Shown in pieces: positions 44,848 through 52,665 of a stretch of 64,000 nt of DNA. A program made the translations under genes and the position numbers. The DNA is from Rhodanobacter sp. Root480. Lineage in GTDB: Bacteria; Pseudomonadota; Gammaproteobacteria; Xanthomonadales; Rhodanobacteraceae. Under the pieces are notes generated by a model that was not told where the DNA came from, searched no databases, and worked only from the letters and a program-made list of their open reading frames with translations. Position 1 is the first letter of the stretch, and every line of letters begins with the position of its first letter. The DNA is taken from NCBI RefSeq assembly GCF_001426645.1, contig NZ_LMEX01000001.1, positions 248,449-312,448 on the forward strand. Reading direction: 5' to 3'.

Positions 44848-44940
44848 GGAGAGATGCCCGAGAGGCTGAAGGGGCTCCCCTGCTAAGGGAGTATAGGGTC
44901 AAAAGCCTTATCGAGGGTTCGAATCCCTCTCTCTCCGCCA
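44848..44940 (+). tRNA. serX: tRNA-Ser (anticodon GCU)
   Basis: 93 nt including the encoded CCA. Acceptor GGAGAGA (44848-44854) pairs with TCTCTCC (44930-44936), discriminator G, CCA. The anticodon arm is CTCCC-CTGCTAA-GGGAG (44875-44891), anticodon GCT at 44882-44884, reading AGC and AGU. The long variable arm expected for serine lies between (TATAGGGTCAAAAGCCTTAT region), and the T-loop is GGTTCGAATC. Confidence 0.95.
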
Positions 44941-44993
44941 GATACGCAAAGCGCCCCGAAAGGGGCGTTTTGCGTATCTGGCGGAGAGAGAGG
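44926..44993 (+). terminator. 32-bp inverted repeat that includes the tRNA-Ser 3' end
   Basis: The left arm is 44926-44957 and the right arm 44962-44993, loop GAAA. 31 of 32 positions are complementary, and the other is G-T. The inner half, GATACGCAAAGCGCCCC and partner, is a good intrinsic terminator (its inner right arm has TTTT). The outer half mirrors the last 15 nt of the mature tRNA, CCA included. Confidence 0.85.
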
Positions 44994-45017
44994 TGTGGAC
45001 GAACCCTCTTGGTTCGA

Positions 45018-45040
45018 CAATTTTGTCCGGAACAAAATTG
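45018..45040. repeat. 9-bp hairpin following the tRNA terminator
   Basis: CAATTTTGT (45018-45026), loop CCGGA, ACAAAATTG (45032-45040). A perfect stem, AT-rich in a GC-rich setting, directly in front of the tandem structured elements. Possibly a second terminator or part of the same element. Confidence 0.55.
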
Positions 45041-45280
45041 GACAGCCGAACGGCTGGCCCTGGAGCGCGCAGCGCGGAAGGGTTGGGCCCATGGATGGGC
45101 CCAACAATCCCCCGCGGACGTCACGCAACAGTGCGGCGCATTGAAGCGGACGTTTTGAGCGACAAGGACAGCCGAAGGCTGGCCCCGCAGCGCGAAGGGG
45201 TTGGGCCCATGAATGGCCCCAACAATCCCCGCGGACCTCACGCCTCAGTGCAGCGCATCGAAAAGCGCGTGTTTTGCTGG
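45040..45280. repeat. Tandem pair of ~120-bp structured elements
   Basis: Unit A (45040-45160) and unit B (45166-45280) share the same order of parts: a small hairpin (CAGCCG-AA-CGGCTG in A, CAGCC-GAA-GGCTG in B), then AGCGCG, then GTTGGGCCC-6 nt-GGGCCCAAC (A, perfect) or GTTGGGCCC-6 nt-GGCCCCAAC (B, one mismatch), then AACAATCCCC, GCGGAC, TCACGC, CAGTGC, GCGCAT. Hairpins are kept although sequence has drifted. No protein-like frame. Confidence 0.75.
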
Positions 45281-45644
45281 TGGTGAAGGGGCGCGGACGG
45301 ATTCTTCCACCTCACTCGACGCATCCCGCGCGCGCCTCGCCCTAAAACCAGCAACAGCCCCCGTTCACCTCAATTTCCCGACAACCCCACGATTTTCACG
45401 CCACCTGCCCAACAATGGGAGCTTGGAAACGCGGCGATATCGCCATGAGGCCACGGCAAGGCCGGCGATGCCCCTCATCGCCCCTTCAGGTTCTGCCCTG
45501 AGAATACGATCAATTCGCTCGACGCACGCCTTGCGAATAAACACGGGGAGATGAGCCGGCGGTATCGCGGCTTGACTCGATCGTGCGTCGGTACCGCCAA
45601 TGCTTCAGGAGACGGCGTCCTGACTAACGAGGTGTGGCTGACAT
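45281..45644. other. Unassigned intergenic sequence
   Basis: About 360 bp before the deacetylase gene. I see no gene, no hairpin with a T run and no clear promoter, although the promoter of the deacetylase/formyltransferase pair must lie here. A ribosome site (GAGG) lies near 45629. Confidence 0.4.
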
Positions 45645-46625
45645 ATGCCGGGTGTATTCACTGTCTCGTTGGATCTGGAGTTGTATTGGGGCGTGCGCGA
45701 CAGCCGCAGCTTCGAGGACTACGGAGCGAACCTGCGCGGCGAACGCGATGCCATTCGCGGCATTCTCGACCTGTTCCAGACCCACGGCATTCACGCCACC
45801 TGGGCCACGCTCGGGTTCCTGTTCTTCAAGGACATCGCGCAGTTGCGGCAGCAACTGCCGGGCGTATTGCCGGATTACCAAAACCAGCAGCTTTCGTCCT
45901 ATCGCTACATCGACGAACGCACGTGGGGTGATGACGACCTCTACCACTTCGCGCCTGACGCGATCGAGCAGATCCTTCGTTGCCCCGGGCAGGAGGTCGG
46001 CACGCACACGTTCTCGCACTACTACTGTCTGGAAGAAGGGCAGACCATCGAGTCATTCCGCGCCGACCTGCGCGCCGCGGTGGAGGTTGCGAAGGGCGTA
46101 GGCATTCCCACCACGAGCCTGGTGTTTCCGCGCAACCAGGCGAACCCGGCCTACCTTCCGGTGCTCGACGAATTGGGTATTGCCTGTTACCGGGGCAACG
46201 AAAGGATGTCGTTCTACAAGCCGAGAAACCAGCAGGGGCAGAGTCCGCTGGTGCGCGCGTTGCGCTTGCTGGATACCTACATCAACCTCAGCGGCCACAA
46301 CACCTACAGCCTGGAGGAGTGTGCGCGCAGCCGGCCGTTCGACATTCCGGCCAGTCGATTCCTGCGTCCGTGTTCGCGTTCACTCGCACCGCTGGAGAGC
46401 CTGCGGCTGCATCGCATCAAGCGCGCCATGCACGAGGCCGCGACCGAAAATCGGCTGTTCCACCTGTGGTGGCATCCGCACAACTTCGGGGCCGACGTGA
46501 AGCGCAACCTCGATTTTCTGCGGAAGATCCTGATCCACTACGACCAGCTCCGTCAGCGCCACGGGATGCAGTCGCGCAACATGGGTGAGGTCGCGGCGCT
46601 GCTGGAACGCATGCATGTCGGCTAG
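45645..46625 (+). CDS. Polysaccharide deacetylase (NodB-like)
   Basis: 326 residues, no signal peptide. FTVSLDLELYWGVRDSRSFE (5-24) places the catalytic/metal acidic residues at the first strand (the usual D-D is D-L-E here). HGIHATWATLGFLFF, GQEVGTHTFSHYYC (H-T-F-S-H metal motif, about 118-131) and LVFPRNQANPAYLPVLDELGI follow. LFHLWWHPHNFG near the C-terminus supplies the last histidine. Cytoplasmic N-deacetylation of a lipid- or nucleotide-linked sugar fits, since the next gene encodes a formyltransferase, whose substrate would be a free amine. Overlaps that gene by 11 nt. Confidence 0.85.
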   Translation: MPGVFTVSLDLELYWGVRDSRSFEDYGANLRGERDAIRGILDLFQTHGIHATWATLGFLFFKDIAQLRQQLPGVLPDYQNQQLSSYRYIDERTWGDDDLYHFAPDAIEQILRCPGQEVGTHTFSHYYCLEEGQTIESFRADLRAAVEVAKGVGIPTTSLVFPRNQANPAYLPVLDELGIACYRGNERMSFYKPRNQQGQSPLVRALRLLDTYINLSGHNTYSLEECARSRPFDIPASRFLRPCSRSLAPLESLRLHRIKRAMHEAATENRLFHLWWHPHNFGADVKRNLDFLRKILIHYDQLRQRHGMQSRNMGEVAALLERMHVG

Positions 46626-47385
46626 GGCGCGGATCGTGCTGCTCGCCGGTGATGGGTTGTCCACGCGGGTGATGTACCACGGCCTTCGGGAGGAGTTCGA
46701 CGTCGTCGAGGTGGTGCTCGAAGACAAACCTTCGGCGCTCAGGATGCTGCGCCATCGCGCCCGCAAGCTCGGCGTAATGCAGACATTGGGACAACTCGGT
46801 TTCATCCTGTACAGCCGGCTGCTTGTTCGCGCGTCCCGCTCGCGTATCGAACAGCTTCTGCATCGGCACGGCTTGTCGGACGCACCGATTCCCACGCAGG
46901 TGATCCGTCGTGTCGCCAGCGCCAACGGGCGCGGCGTGGCGGATCGTCTGCGCCAGCATGCGCCCCAGGCTGTGGTGGTGAACGGCACACGCATCCTGTC
47001 GCAAAAATTGTTGGCGGCCGTGGATGCGCCTTTCATCAATACGCACATGGGCATCACGCCGGCCTATCGCGGGGTGCATGGTGGCTATTGGGCGCTGGCG
47101 AACAATGATCGCGCGCATTGCGGCGTCACCGTTCATCTGGTGGACGCGGGCGTCGATACCGGCGGCATCCTGTATCAGGCGACCATCACGCCCGAGGCGG
47201 ACGACAATTTCGCCACCTACCCGATCCTGCAGCTGGTGCAGGGGCTGTCACTGATGAAAGCCGCGCTGCGCGATGCCGCTGCCGGACGCGTGGTTCCGCG
47301 CGCCGGTGAGGGACCGTCGCGGCAGTGGTATCACCCCGGTTTGATCGGGTACTGGAAAACGCGGCTGCGGCACGGCGTCAAGTGA
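46615..47385 (+). CDS. Formyltransferase-family protein, probably sugar N-formyltransferase
   Basis: 256 residues from the ATG at 46615. The fold of tetrahydrofolate-dependent formyltransferases is seen in N142-x-H144 (FINTHMGITPAYRGVHGGYW) and D181 (HLVDAGVDTGGILYQ), the catalytic Asn-His-Asp triad. It lacks the tRNA-binding C-domain of Fmt. Relatives such as VioF, WbtJ and WbkC formylate 4-amino-sugars for surface glycans. With a DegT aminotransferase and a deacetylase in this locus, an N-formylated amino sugar is a plausible product. FMN-free, cytoplasmic. Confidence 0.82.
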   Translation: MSARARIVLLAGDGLSTRVMYHGLREEFDVVEVVLEDKPSALRMLRHRARKLGVMQTLGQLGFILYSRLLVRASRSRIEQLLHRHGLSDAPIPTQVIRRVASANGRGVADRLRQHAPQAVVVNGTRILSQKLLAAVDAPFINTHMGITPAYRGVHGGYWALANNDRAHCGVTVHLVDAGVDTGGILYQATITPEADDNFATYPILQLVQGLSLMKAALRDAAAGRVVPRAGEGPSRQWYHPGLIGYWKTRLRHGVK

Positions 47386-47447
47386 GTGCGCTTGCGCGAC
47401 TTGGCCGGGGTCGAGCGAAACCTTGCCGGCGGACTGGGTGGTCGCCG

Positions 47448-47570
47448 TCAGCGCAGAAGCCCCAGATGAAACATCAGCCAACCGGCCAGTGCGCTCAGAA
47501 CCAGACAAACAGCGAGCCAGAATCCTCGAGAATTTTTCTCCCAGACGGGCTTTTTCTTGTTGTTTCCCAT
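47448..47570 (-). CDS. Candidate 40-residue small membrane protein
   Basis: MGNNKKKPVWEKNSRGFWLA begins it: a basic N-terminus followed by one hydrophobic helix (about 18-38, ending MFHLGLLR). This is the positive-inside pattern of a single-span inner-membrane protein. It lies opposite to its neighbours in the otherwise empty 47386-48270 gap. Support is limited to this pattern: the ribosome site (CAAGAAAAC) is weak and the frame stays open upstream. Too short to be found by ordinary gene callers. Confidence 0.4.
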   Translation of the reverse strand: MGNNKKKPVWEKNSRGFWLAVCLVLSALAGWLMFHLGLLR

Positions 47571-48270
47571 GTTTTCTTGCACCAGTAACGAGCGGCAGCC
47601 GAACACGACGTGGATGGTTGCTGACGAAAGCCAATATCGTGCCAAATCAGGACGCGGACCTCGTCGGGTATCGAATATTGTGGTTCCGGACACGCGAATC
47701 GGACGAATGCCGCAGTTTTTCCCCTGTGCCTGAACGAGGCCGCGGACGACCGAGTGCGTCGAATCGCATGGTAGCGCAACGATCTGACGCTTTCGCCGCG
47801 TGCCAGGTGACAAAAGCATGGCGGTCGTCCTTCCTTGGTGGCGGAAAGGGAATGCGCCCGACGAGCGCTCAAGTTGTTTGAATGCTGTGCGGGCGGATGG
47901 TCTCGGCATGCGTGGCGATCGCCGGCGGTGTCGACGCTGATCCCGCTTGGTTCAGCTATCCCGATATCGCCGCAGCGCCTTGCGGGGCAAGGCATTTGGC
48001 CGTCCAATTCATGTTGATGCCGCCATTGATCCGATGACGCTGTGATGTTCTCTTCACGTGGCGTGTGGCATTTACTATCCCATTTTTTTCTGCCGATTAT
48101 CCCTTCACATATGAATGGTGCCATTCATATACATCCGTGTCAGGAAAATGAATTTGCGCTTTACCGATAACCTCGATTTTTAATGCGAGCTCTGAATTCG
48201 ACGCGAACGTGTTGTTTAATGTTTATTCCAGGATGCCTAGTGGATCACCATCTTCGAGGCCTAATTAAAC
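47571..48270. other. Long AT-richer regulatory gap upstream of the Wza-like gene
   Basis: About 700 bp without a convincing gene. The right half (48050-48270) is AT-rich and contains the perfect 22-bp palindrome at 48109-48130. The ribosome site GAGG at 48259-48262 serves the Wza-like gene. I cannot fix a promoter pair with confidence. Confidence 0.5.
48109..48130. promoter_or_regulatory. Perfect 22-bp palindrome upstream of the exporter gene
   Basis: ATATGAATGG (48109-48118), TG, CCATTCATAT (48121-48130). It is a perfect inverted repeat in AT-rich DNA about 140 bp before the exporter start codon and far from any gene end, which suits a dimeric regulator of exopolysaccharide genes better than a terminator. 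The regulator is unknown. Confidence 0.55.
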
Positions 48271-49377
48271 ATGAAAACAACTCGCGCCTTTATCATTCTC
48301 GGATTCGTGTTGCTGGTTAACGGTTGCGTTTGGGCGCCGGGACAACGCATGCGTAGCGAGGGACTGGTTCGCGGTACGCCGACGGACAGCAGCCAGATCC
48401 AGCTGGTAACGATCACCCCGCAACTGTTGACGACGAGCAACGCGACAACGCTGGCCGCCACGGTGCCGCAGGCGCTGTTGTCGTACAAGCCGGAGCCTTA
48501 TCGTGTCGGCCCCGGCGACACGCTTTACATCACCGTATGGGATCACCCGGAGCTGACGTCGCCGGCGGGTTCGCAGCAACAGACGGCCGCCAATGGCCGC
48601 CTGGTTCGGTCCGATGGCACGATGTTCTATCCCTATGTGGGCGCGGTGAAAGTCGCCGGAATGACGATCGAGCAGGTGCGCGACGCCATCAGCACGAAGA
48701 TCGCCAAGTATGTCGAGCGGCCGCAGGTGGACGTCGGCGTCGTCGGTTACAACAGCCAGCATGTGCTGCTGCAAGGTGCGTTCAAGAAGACCGATCCACA
48801 ACCGATCACGACGGTTCCTCTGACCCTGGGGCAGGCGCTGGGTACGGCATCGGTCAATGCGGACGAGGCCAACATGTCCGATCTGATATTGACGCGTGAC
48901 GGACAGGACTATCACCTGGACCTGACCGCGCTGAGCAACGGCCACAGCATCGCGCAAAGCATCTATCTGAAGCCGGGGGATCGCCTGATGCTCCCGTACA
49001 ACGATACGCAGGAGATCTACGTGCTGGGCGAGGTGCTGCGTCCACGCGCGGTCACCTTCAGGAGCGCTTCGGACATCTCGCTGACGCAGGCCCTGGGCCG
49101 CGCCGGTGGCCTCAACCCCGTCACGTCGGACGGCAAGGAGGTCTATGTCATTCGCGGTGCGAACAACCTGGAAAACACGCCGGCCAAGGTCTTTCAGCTT
49201 GACGCCCGTTCACCTTCGGCGTTCGCGCTGGGGGATCAATTCAGGGTGAAGCCGGGTGACGTGGTGTTTGTGGGTGCGGCTGGTGTGACGCGCTGGAATC
49301 GCGTGTTGAGCCAGTTGCTGCCGTCGGCCTCGATACTCAGCAGTGCGGCCAATGCGAACTACAGCGCCACTCACTGA
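48271..49377 (+). CDS. Wza/GumB-like polysaccharide export lipoprotein
   Basis: 368 residues. Lipoprotein signal ending LLVNGC, lipidated cysteine C19. The PES domain is YRVGPGDTLYITVWDHPELT (about 78-97) and FYPYVGAVKVAGMTIEQVRDAI; two SLBB-type repeats follow (QVDVGVVGYNSQHVLLQGAF; EIYVLGEVLRPRAVTF). C-terminal VKPGDVVFVGAAGVTRWNRV precedes the short outer-membrane helix region. Forms the outer-membrane exit channel for the exopolysaccharide. No Wzc/GumC co-polymerase gene follows in this window. Confidence 0.9.
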   Translation: MKTTRAFIILGFVLLVNGCVWAPGQRMRSEGLVRGTPTDSSQIQLVTITPQLLTTSNATTLAATVPQALLSYKPEPYRVGPGDTLYITVWDHPELTSPAGSQQQTAANGRLVRSDGTMFYPYVGAVKVAGMTIEQVRDAISTKIAKYVERPQVDVGVVGYNSQHVLLQGAFKKTDPQPITTVPLTLGQALGTASVNADEANMSDLILTRDGQDYHLDLTALSNGHSIAQSIYLKPGDRLMLPYNDTQEIYVLGEVLRPRAVTFRSASDISLTQALGRAGGLNPVTSDGKEVYVIRGANNLENTPAKVFQLDARSPSAFALGDQFRVKPGDVVFVGAAGVTRWNRVLSQLLPSASILSSAANANYSATH

Positions 49378-49854
49378 GGCGACGCGGTTGCGCATGACGT
49401 AAAGCGATCATCGACCGGCAGCGAAGGCTGTCGGTCGATGTCGTGCGTGCAGCTTGAGGTTTCGGAGCCGTTTGTCGTTTCATCATTTGGACGTCTATTC
49501 AGCGCAGGGACAGGCGGCATTCAGTTCGGATGGCAACACGATATGAATGATTGATTGACAAAATCATCATCTAACGATGGCGGGCCTGAATCAGGGTTTT
49601 CACCATGCAAGCGGCGCTGTCCAAAGATGGTAGGTTCACCGTTCGGCATTGGCTCCGATTTGTTTCATCGGAAATGGTTGCCGGATTATCTCCTGGCTTC
49701 AGATCGCTTTCCGCCATCTAAAGGCGGCGATCCGTCAGTCCATCAAAATCAATAGATGCGGGGCGTCGGGTTTCTGGCGTGTCCGCACCACTCACAACTC
49801 GAGCTCGGCTGGACCAGGGGGATCCGTTCGAGGTTGGTCGGAGGTAGGAATGCC
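49378..49854. other. Gap between exporter and initiating-transferase genes
   Basis: 477 bp. The only clear structure is the hairpin at 49409-49440. The remainder has a moderately AT-rich stretch (49540-49580) that could hold the promoter of the WecA-like gene. No gene seen; GGAGG at about 49840 is its ribosome site. Confidence 0.45.
49409..49440 (+). terminator. Hairpin after the exporter gene
   Basis: CATCGACCGGCAGC, loop GAAG, GCTGTCGGTCGATG: a 14-bp stem with one G-T pair, 31 bp after the stop codon. No T run follows, so it is either a Rho-assisted terminator or an mRNA-stabilising end. Confidence 0.55.
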
Positions 49855-51051
49855 ATGCACGAGTCGCGGCTAGTCGTTGATTGCCTGGTTGCTGCATGCA
49901 CGTCGGCAATGGCCATTGTCGTGCTGCGTCGGTTCGCCGTTGTGTGGGGTCTGGTGGATCACCCTGATCAACGCAAGCAGCACCATGGTGACGTGCCCCT
50001 GGTGGGCGGGCTCGCGATCTTCATCGGCATGGCGGCGGGCGCGGCTTGCTACGGGCAGTTCCAGGGGTTCGAGATGATCTTGCTGGGTACCGCCGCCGTG
50101 CTGGTGCTGCTCGGTGCGCTGGATGACCGCTTCGATCTCAGCGTGCGGGATCGCCTGCTGATCCAGACCATTGTCATCCTGACCGTCATTGCCAGCAGCG
50201 GTGTGTATATCCATACGCTGGGGCGCATCTTCGGTCACGAAGTGACGTTGGGCTGGTTCGGTGTTCCGGTGACGGTGGTTGCCGTGATCGGGCTGGTGAA
50301 TGCGTTCAACATGATGGATGGTATCGACGGCCTGGCCGGAAGCCTGGCGCTGGTGAGCATCGCCGCCATCATCCTGTTTGCCGACCCGTCGCCCCTGCAT
50401 GGCGTCATCGCGTTGCTGGTTGTGCTGGCCGCGGCGTCGCTGCCTTATCTTGTCGCCAACCAGGGTTTCATGGGCGGGAAGATTTTCCTGGGCGATGCCG
50501 GAAGCATGTTGATCGGGTACTTGCTGGCCTGGGCGCTGATCAGCATGAGCCAGACACCCGGCACGCAGTTGTCGCCGGTCAACGTGCTGTGGTGCGTGGC
50601 GCTGCCGGTGTTCGACACGTTTGCGGTGATGTATCGGCGCATGCGACAGGGCAGGTCGCCGTTCAAGCCGGATCGTGGACACATCCACCACATCCTGCTC
50701 GGGTTCGGCCTGACGTCCCGCACCACGTTGGCCTTGTTGATCCTGCTTGCTACCGGCCTGGCGTTCATCGGCGCCTTCTTCAGCAGCGCGGCCCATTCGG
50801 CGGGTACCAACCTGACAACGTTCTGCCTGACCCTCGGTGTGTACGTCATCACGGTCACACATGTGTGGCTGCGCCAGGAAGCGCGTCGGCACGGGGCGGC
50901 TGATTCGCAAACCATGGTTGACGCGGGCGCCGTCGCGTCGGAAGCGACGGCCCGGGAAGTCGGAATGCCCGTGACGGAGGACGAGCTCATGTTCAGGGAG
51001 GACGACCATGCCGAGGTCTACCATTCGCTGCGGCGGTCGTCGCGTCGTTGA
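49855..51051 (+). CDS. WecA-like polyprenyl-phosphate sugar-1-phosphate transferase
   Basis: 398 residues from the ATG at 49855. About eleven membrane helices. Active-site motifs of the MraY/WecA family: HHGDVPLVGGLAIFIG (about 43-58), LGALDDRFDLSVRDRLLIQ (aspartate pair, about 86), NAFNMMDGIDGLAG (about 147) and IFLGDAGSMLIGYLL; the cytoplasmic loop has DRGHIHH, the His-x-His of WecA. Transfers GlcNAc-1-phosphate or a similar sugar-phosphate to undecaprenyl phosphate and so starts each repeat unit. Acidic C-terminal tail of about 50 residues is not conserved. Converges on the beta-helix gene. Confidence 0.9.
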   Translation: MHESRLVVDCLVAACTSAMAIVVLRRFAVVWGLVDHPDQRKQHHGDVPLVGGLAIFIGMAAGAACYGQFQGFEMILLGTAAVLVLLGALDDRFDLSVRDRLLIQTIVILTVIASSGVYIHTLGRIFGHEVTLGWFGVPVTVVAVIGLVNAFNMMDGIDGLAGSLALVSIAAIILFADPSPLHGVIALLVVLAAASLPYLVANQGFMGGKIFLGDAGSMLIGYLLAWALISMSQTPGTQLSPVNVLWCVALPVFDTFAVMYRRMRQGRSPFKPDRGHIHHILLGFGLTSRTTLALLILLATGLAFIGAFFSSAAHSAGTNLTTFCLTLGVYVITVTHVWLRQEARRHGAADSQTMVDAGAVASEATAREVGMPVTEDELMFREDDHAEVYHSLRRSSRR

Positions 51052-51095
51052 TCACTATGGCTCGTGTGGCGAGCGGCGCTACCGGGGCGTGGCCC

Positions 51096-52529
51096 TCACG
51101 TCGTTGGTGTCGTTCCGCGGAACTCGATCGTCGCGCCGTTGGCGATCTTCTTTACGCTGCCCCCGACGTCGTTCTCGTATTCGAAGGAATGCTCGAGCTT
51201 CAGCCGGCCCTTGCTGATGCGCATGTCGTTGCTCGTGCTCATGAACGACATGGAGCCGGTGCGCGCACCGTGGCTTACCACGTTCCCGGAGATCACGATC
51301 CTGTCGATGACTCTTTTGTCGTCGGGTGATCCGTCGTCGGCGAAATTGATGCACGTTGCATGGATGTCGGTGAACACGTTGCCCGCACATACAAGGCCGT
51401 CGGCGCCAAGTAAGCCAATCGCGCCCATTTGCGGACGTATGCCGCTGAACATGTTGCCGGTGATCACCGTGTTGATGGCGTTGCGGCTGGTCCGCGACGC
51501 GATGGTGCCGAGACGGATCGCGTCGCCGCCAGGTCCCGAGCCGGGTGGCGAACGGCGGAAGGTGCAACAGCTGATCTGCGTCCCGCTCAAACCCTTGACC
51601 GCCACGTCGACGCGTATCGAATTGAGGAAGTCGCAGTCGAGTACGCGAAGATTGTCCGGCCTGCTCGCGACAGTCTTCGCCTTGGTGGAAGAATCGATGC
51701 CCCAGTAGCAGTTCGTGAATTCGCAATCCGACACGGTCCAGTCGTGGATGTTGTCGCCGGTCTGGTGTCCGTTGAAAAACGTGATGCCCGCCGTGTTGAC
51801 CGTGTCGATGTCGATGAACCGGCAACCGCTGATGGTCACGTTGCGATAGATGCTCCAGTCGTGGTCGGGCTCGAAATCGATGCCGCCCACCGAATGGGAA
51901 AGTTTTGCGTTGCCGATGTTGCGGAAGACGCAGCGTTCCACCATCAATCCATCGCAGTCGATGACGGACAACCCGTTGCGGTTGTCCTTCACTGCACCGT
52001 CGAAGACGCAGTCGCGCACCACGATGCGCTGGTTGTGGCGCTCGGTACGGGCGAGCGTGCCCGAGCCGACATACATGCCGTCGCCGCGAAAACCGTGGAA
52101 CGTCACCCGCTCGACGGTGAGGTCCGAGGTGGCATTGACGGCGAGCAGGTAGAAGAACTGCGCATAGCCGAACTCGGCCACCCGTCCGTCGAGTTTCAGG
52201 TCGTGCAGATGGATGTCGCGCATGTTGTCCGCGACCCGGCGGGTGCCGCCGTCGCGGATGTGGGTGACGAGCATGAATTCGCTGGCCAGTGACGCGTCGT
52301 AGGCTTTCAGCTGGCTGGACGGTCCTTCGCCGTACAACTCGAAGCCGGACTTGAGGTTCAGCTGCTTCACGAGGTAAACGCCGGCGGGCACGAACACCTT
52401 GTCGGCTGCGGCTATCGCGGCCTGGATGTCGCCGGTGCAGTCGTATGTGCTGTTGCCGGCGCGAAGGGCAGCGTGTTCGGAGGCGGGGAGGTAATCCAGT
52501 ACGTTCGCCTGTTTCAACGGGGATGGCAT
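51096..52529 (-). CDS. Right-handed beta-helix (pectate-lyase-superfamily) protein
   Basis: 477 residues from the ATG at 52529 (GGAGG upstream). Starts with a pectate-lyase-3-like segment (YDCTGDIQAAIAAADKVFVP, VYLVKQLNLKSGFELYGEG) as in phage tail spikes. It continues with parallel beta-helix turns, each with V-x-G/D-C-x-F patterns (DCVFDGAVKDNRNGLSVIDC; CRFIDIDTVNTAGITFFNGH; GNMFSGIRPQMGAIGLLG). No signal peptide is visible. In EPS loci such proteins are lyases or epimerases acting on the polymer. Which activity applies is unknown. It is the last gene of the long - strand operon. Confidence 0.8.
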   Translation of the reverse strand: MPSPLKQANVLDYLPASEHAALRAGNSTYDCTGDIQAAIAAADKVFVPAGVYLVKQLNLKSGFELYGEGPSSQLKAYDASLASEFMLVTHIRDGGTRRVADNMRDIHLHDLKLDGRVAEFGYAQFFYLLAVNATSDLTVERVTFHGFRGDGMYVGSGTLARTERHNQRIVVRDCVFDGAVKDNRNGLSVIDCDGLMVERCVFRNIGNAKLSHSVGGIDFEPDHDWSIYRNVTISGCRFIDIDTVNTAGITFFNGHQTGDNIHDWTVSDCEFTNCYWGIDSSTKAKTVASRPDNLRVLDCDFLNSIRVDVAVKGLSGTQISCCTFRRSPPGSGPGGDAIRLGTIASRTSRNAINTVITGNMFSGIRPQMGAIGLLGADGLVCAGNVFTDIHATCINFADDGSPDDKRVIDRIVISGNVVSHGARTGSMSFMSTSNDMRISKGRLKLEHSFEYENDVGGSVKKIANGATIEFRGTTPTT

Positions 52530-52665
52530 GATGCGGCCTCCGGTTGTGCGACTTTCGTGGTGGGAGTGGTGGCTACGTTGGGGCCATCGGCCGAGTCTAC
52601 TGCGGCAGATGCCGGGGCCATGAACCGCACATGACCCGACCGTGCGAGACGTGGCATATGGACGT

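Noticed and set aside
44780..45241. A - strand frame of 153 codons containing AEREGFEPSI
   Set aside because: It is antisense to tRNA-Ser and its inverted repeat. The EGFEPSI peptide is the well-known false translation of tRNA-Ser genes.
44848..45644. Integrated island at tRNA-Ser
   Set aside because: There is no integrase gene and no direct repeat of the tRNA 3' end within the window; the downstream copy of the tRNA end is inverted.
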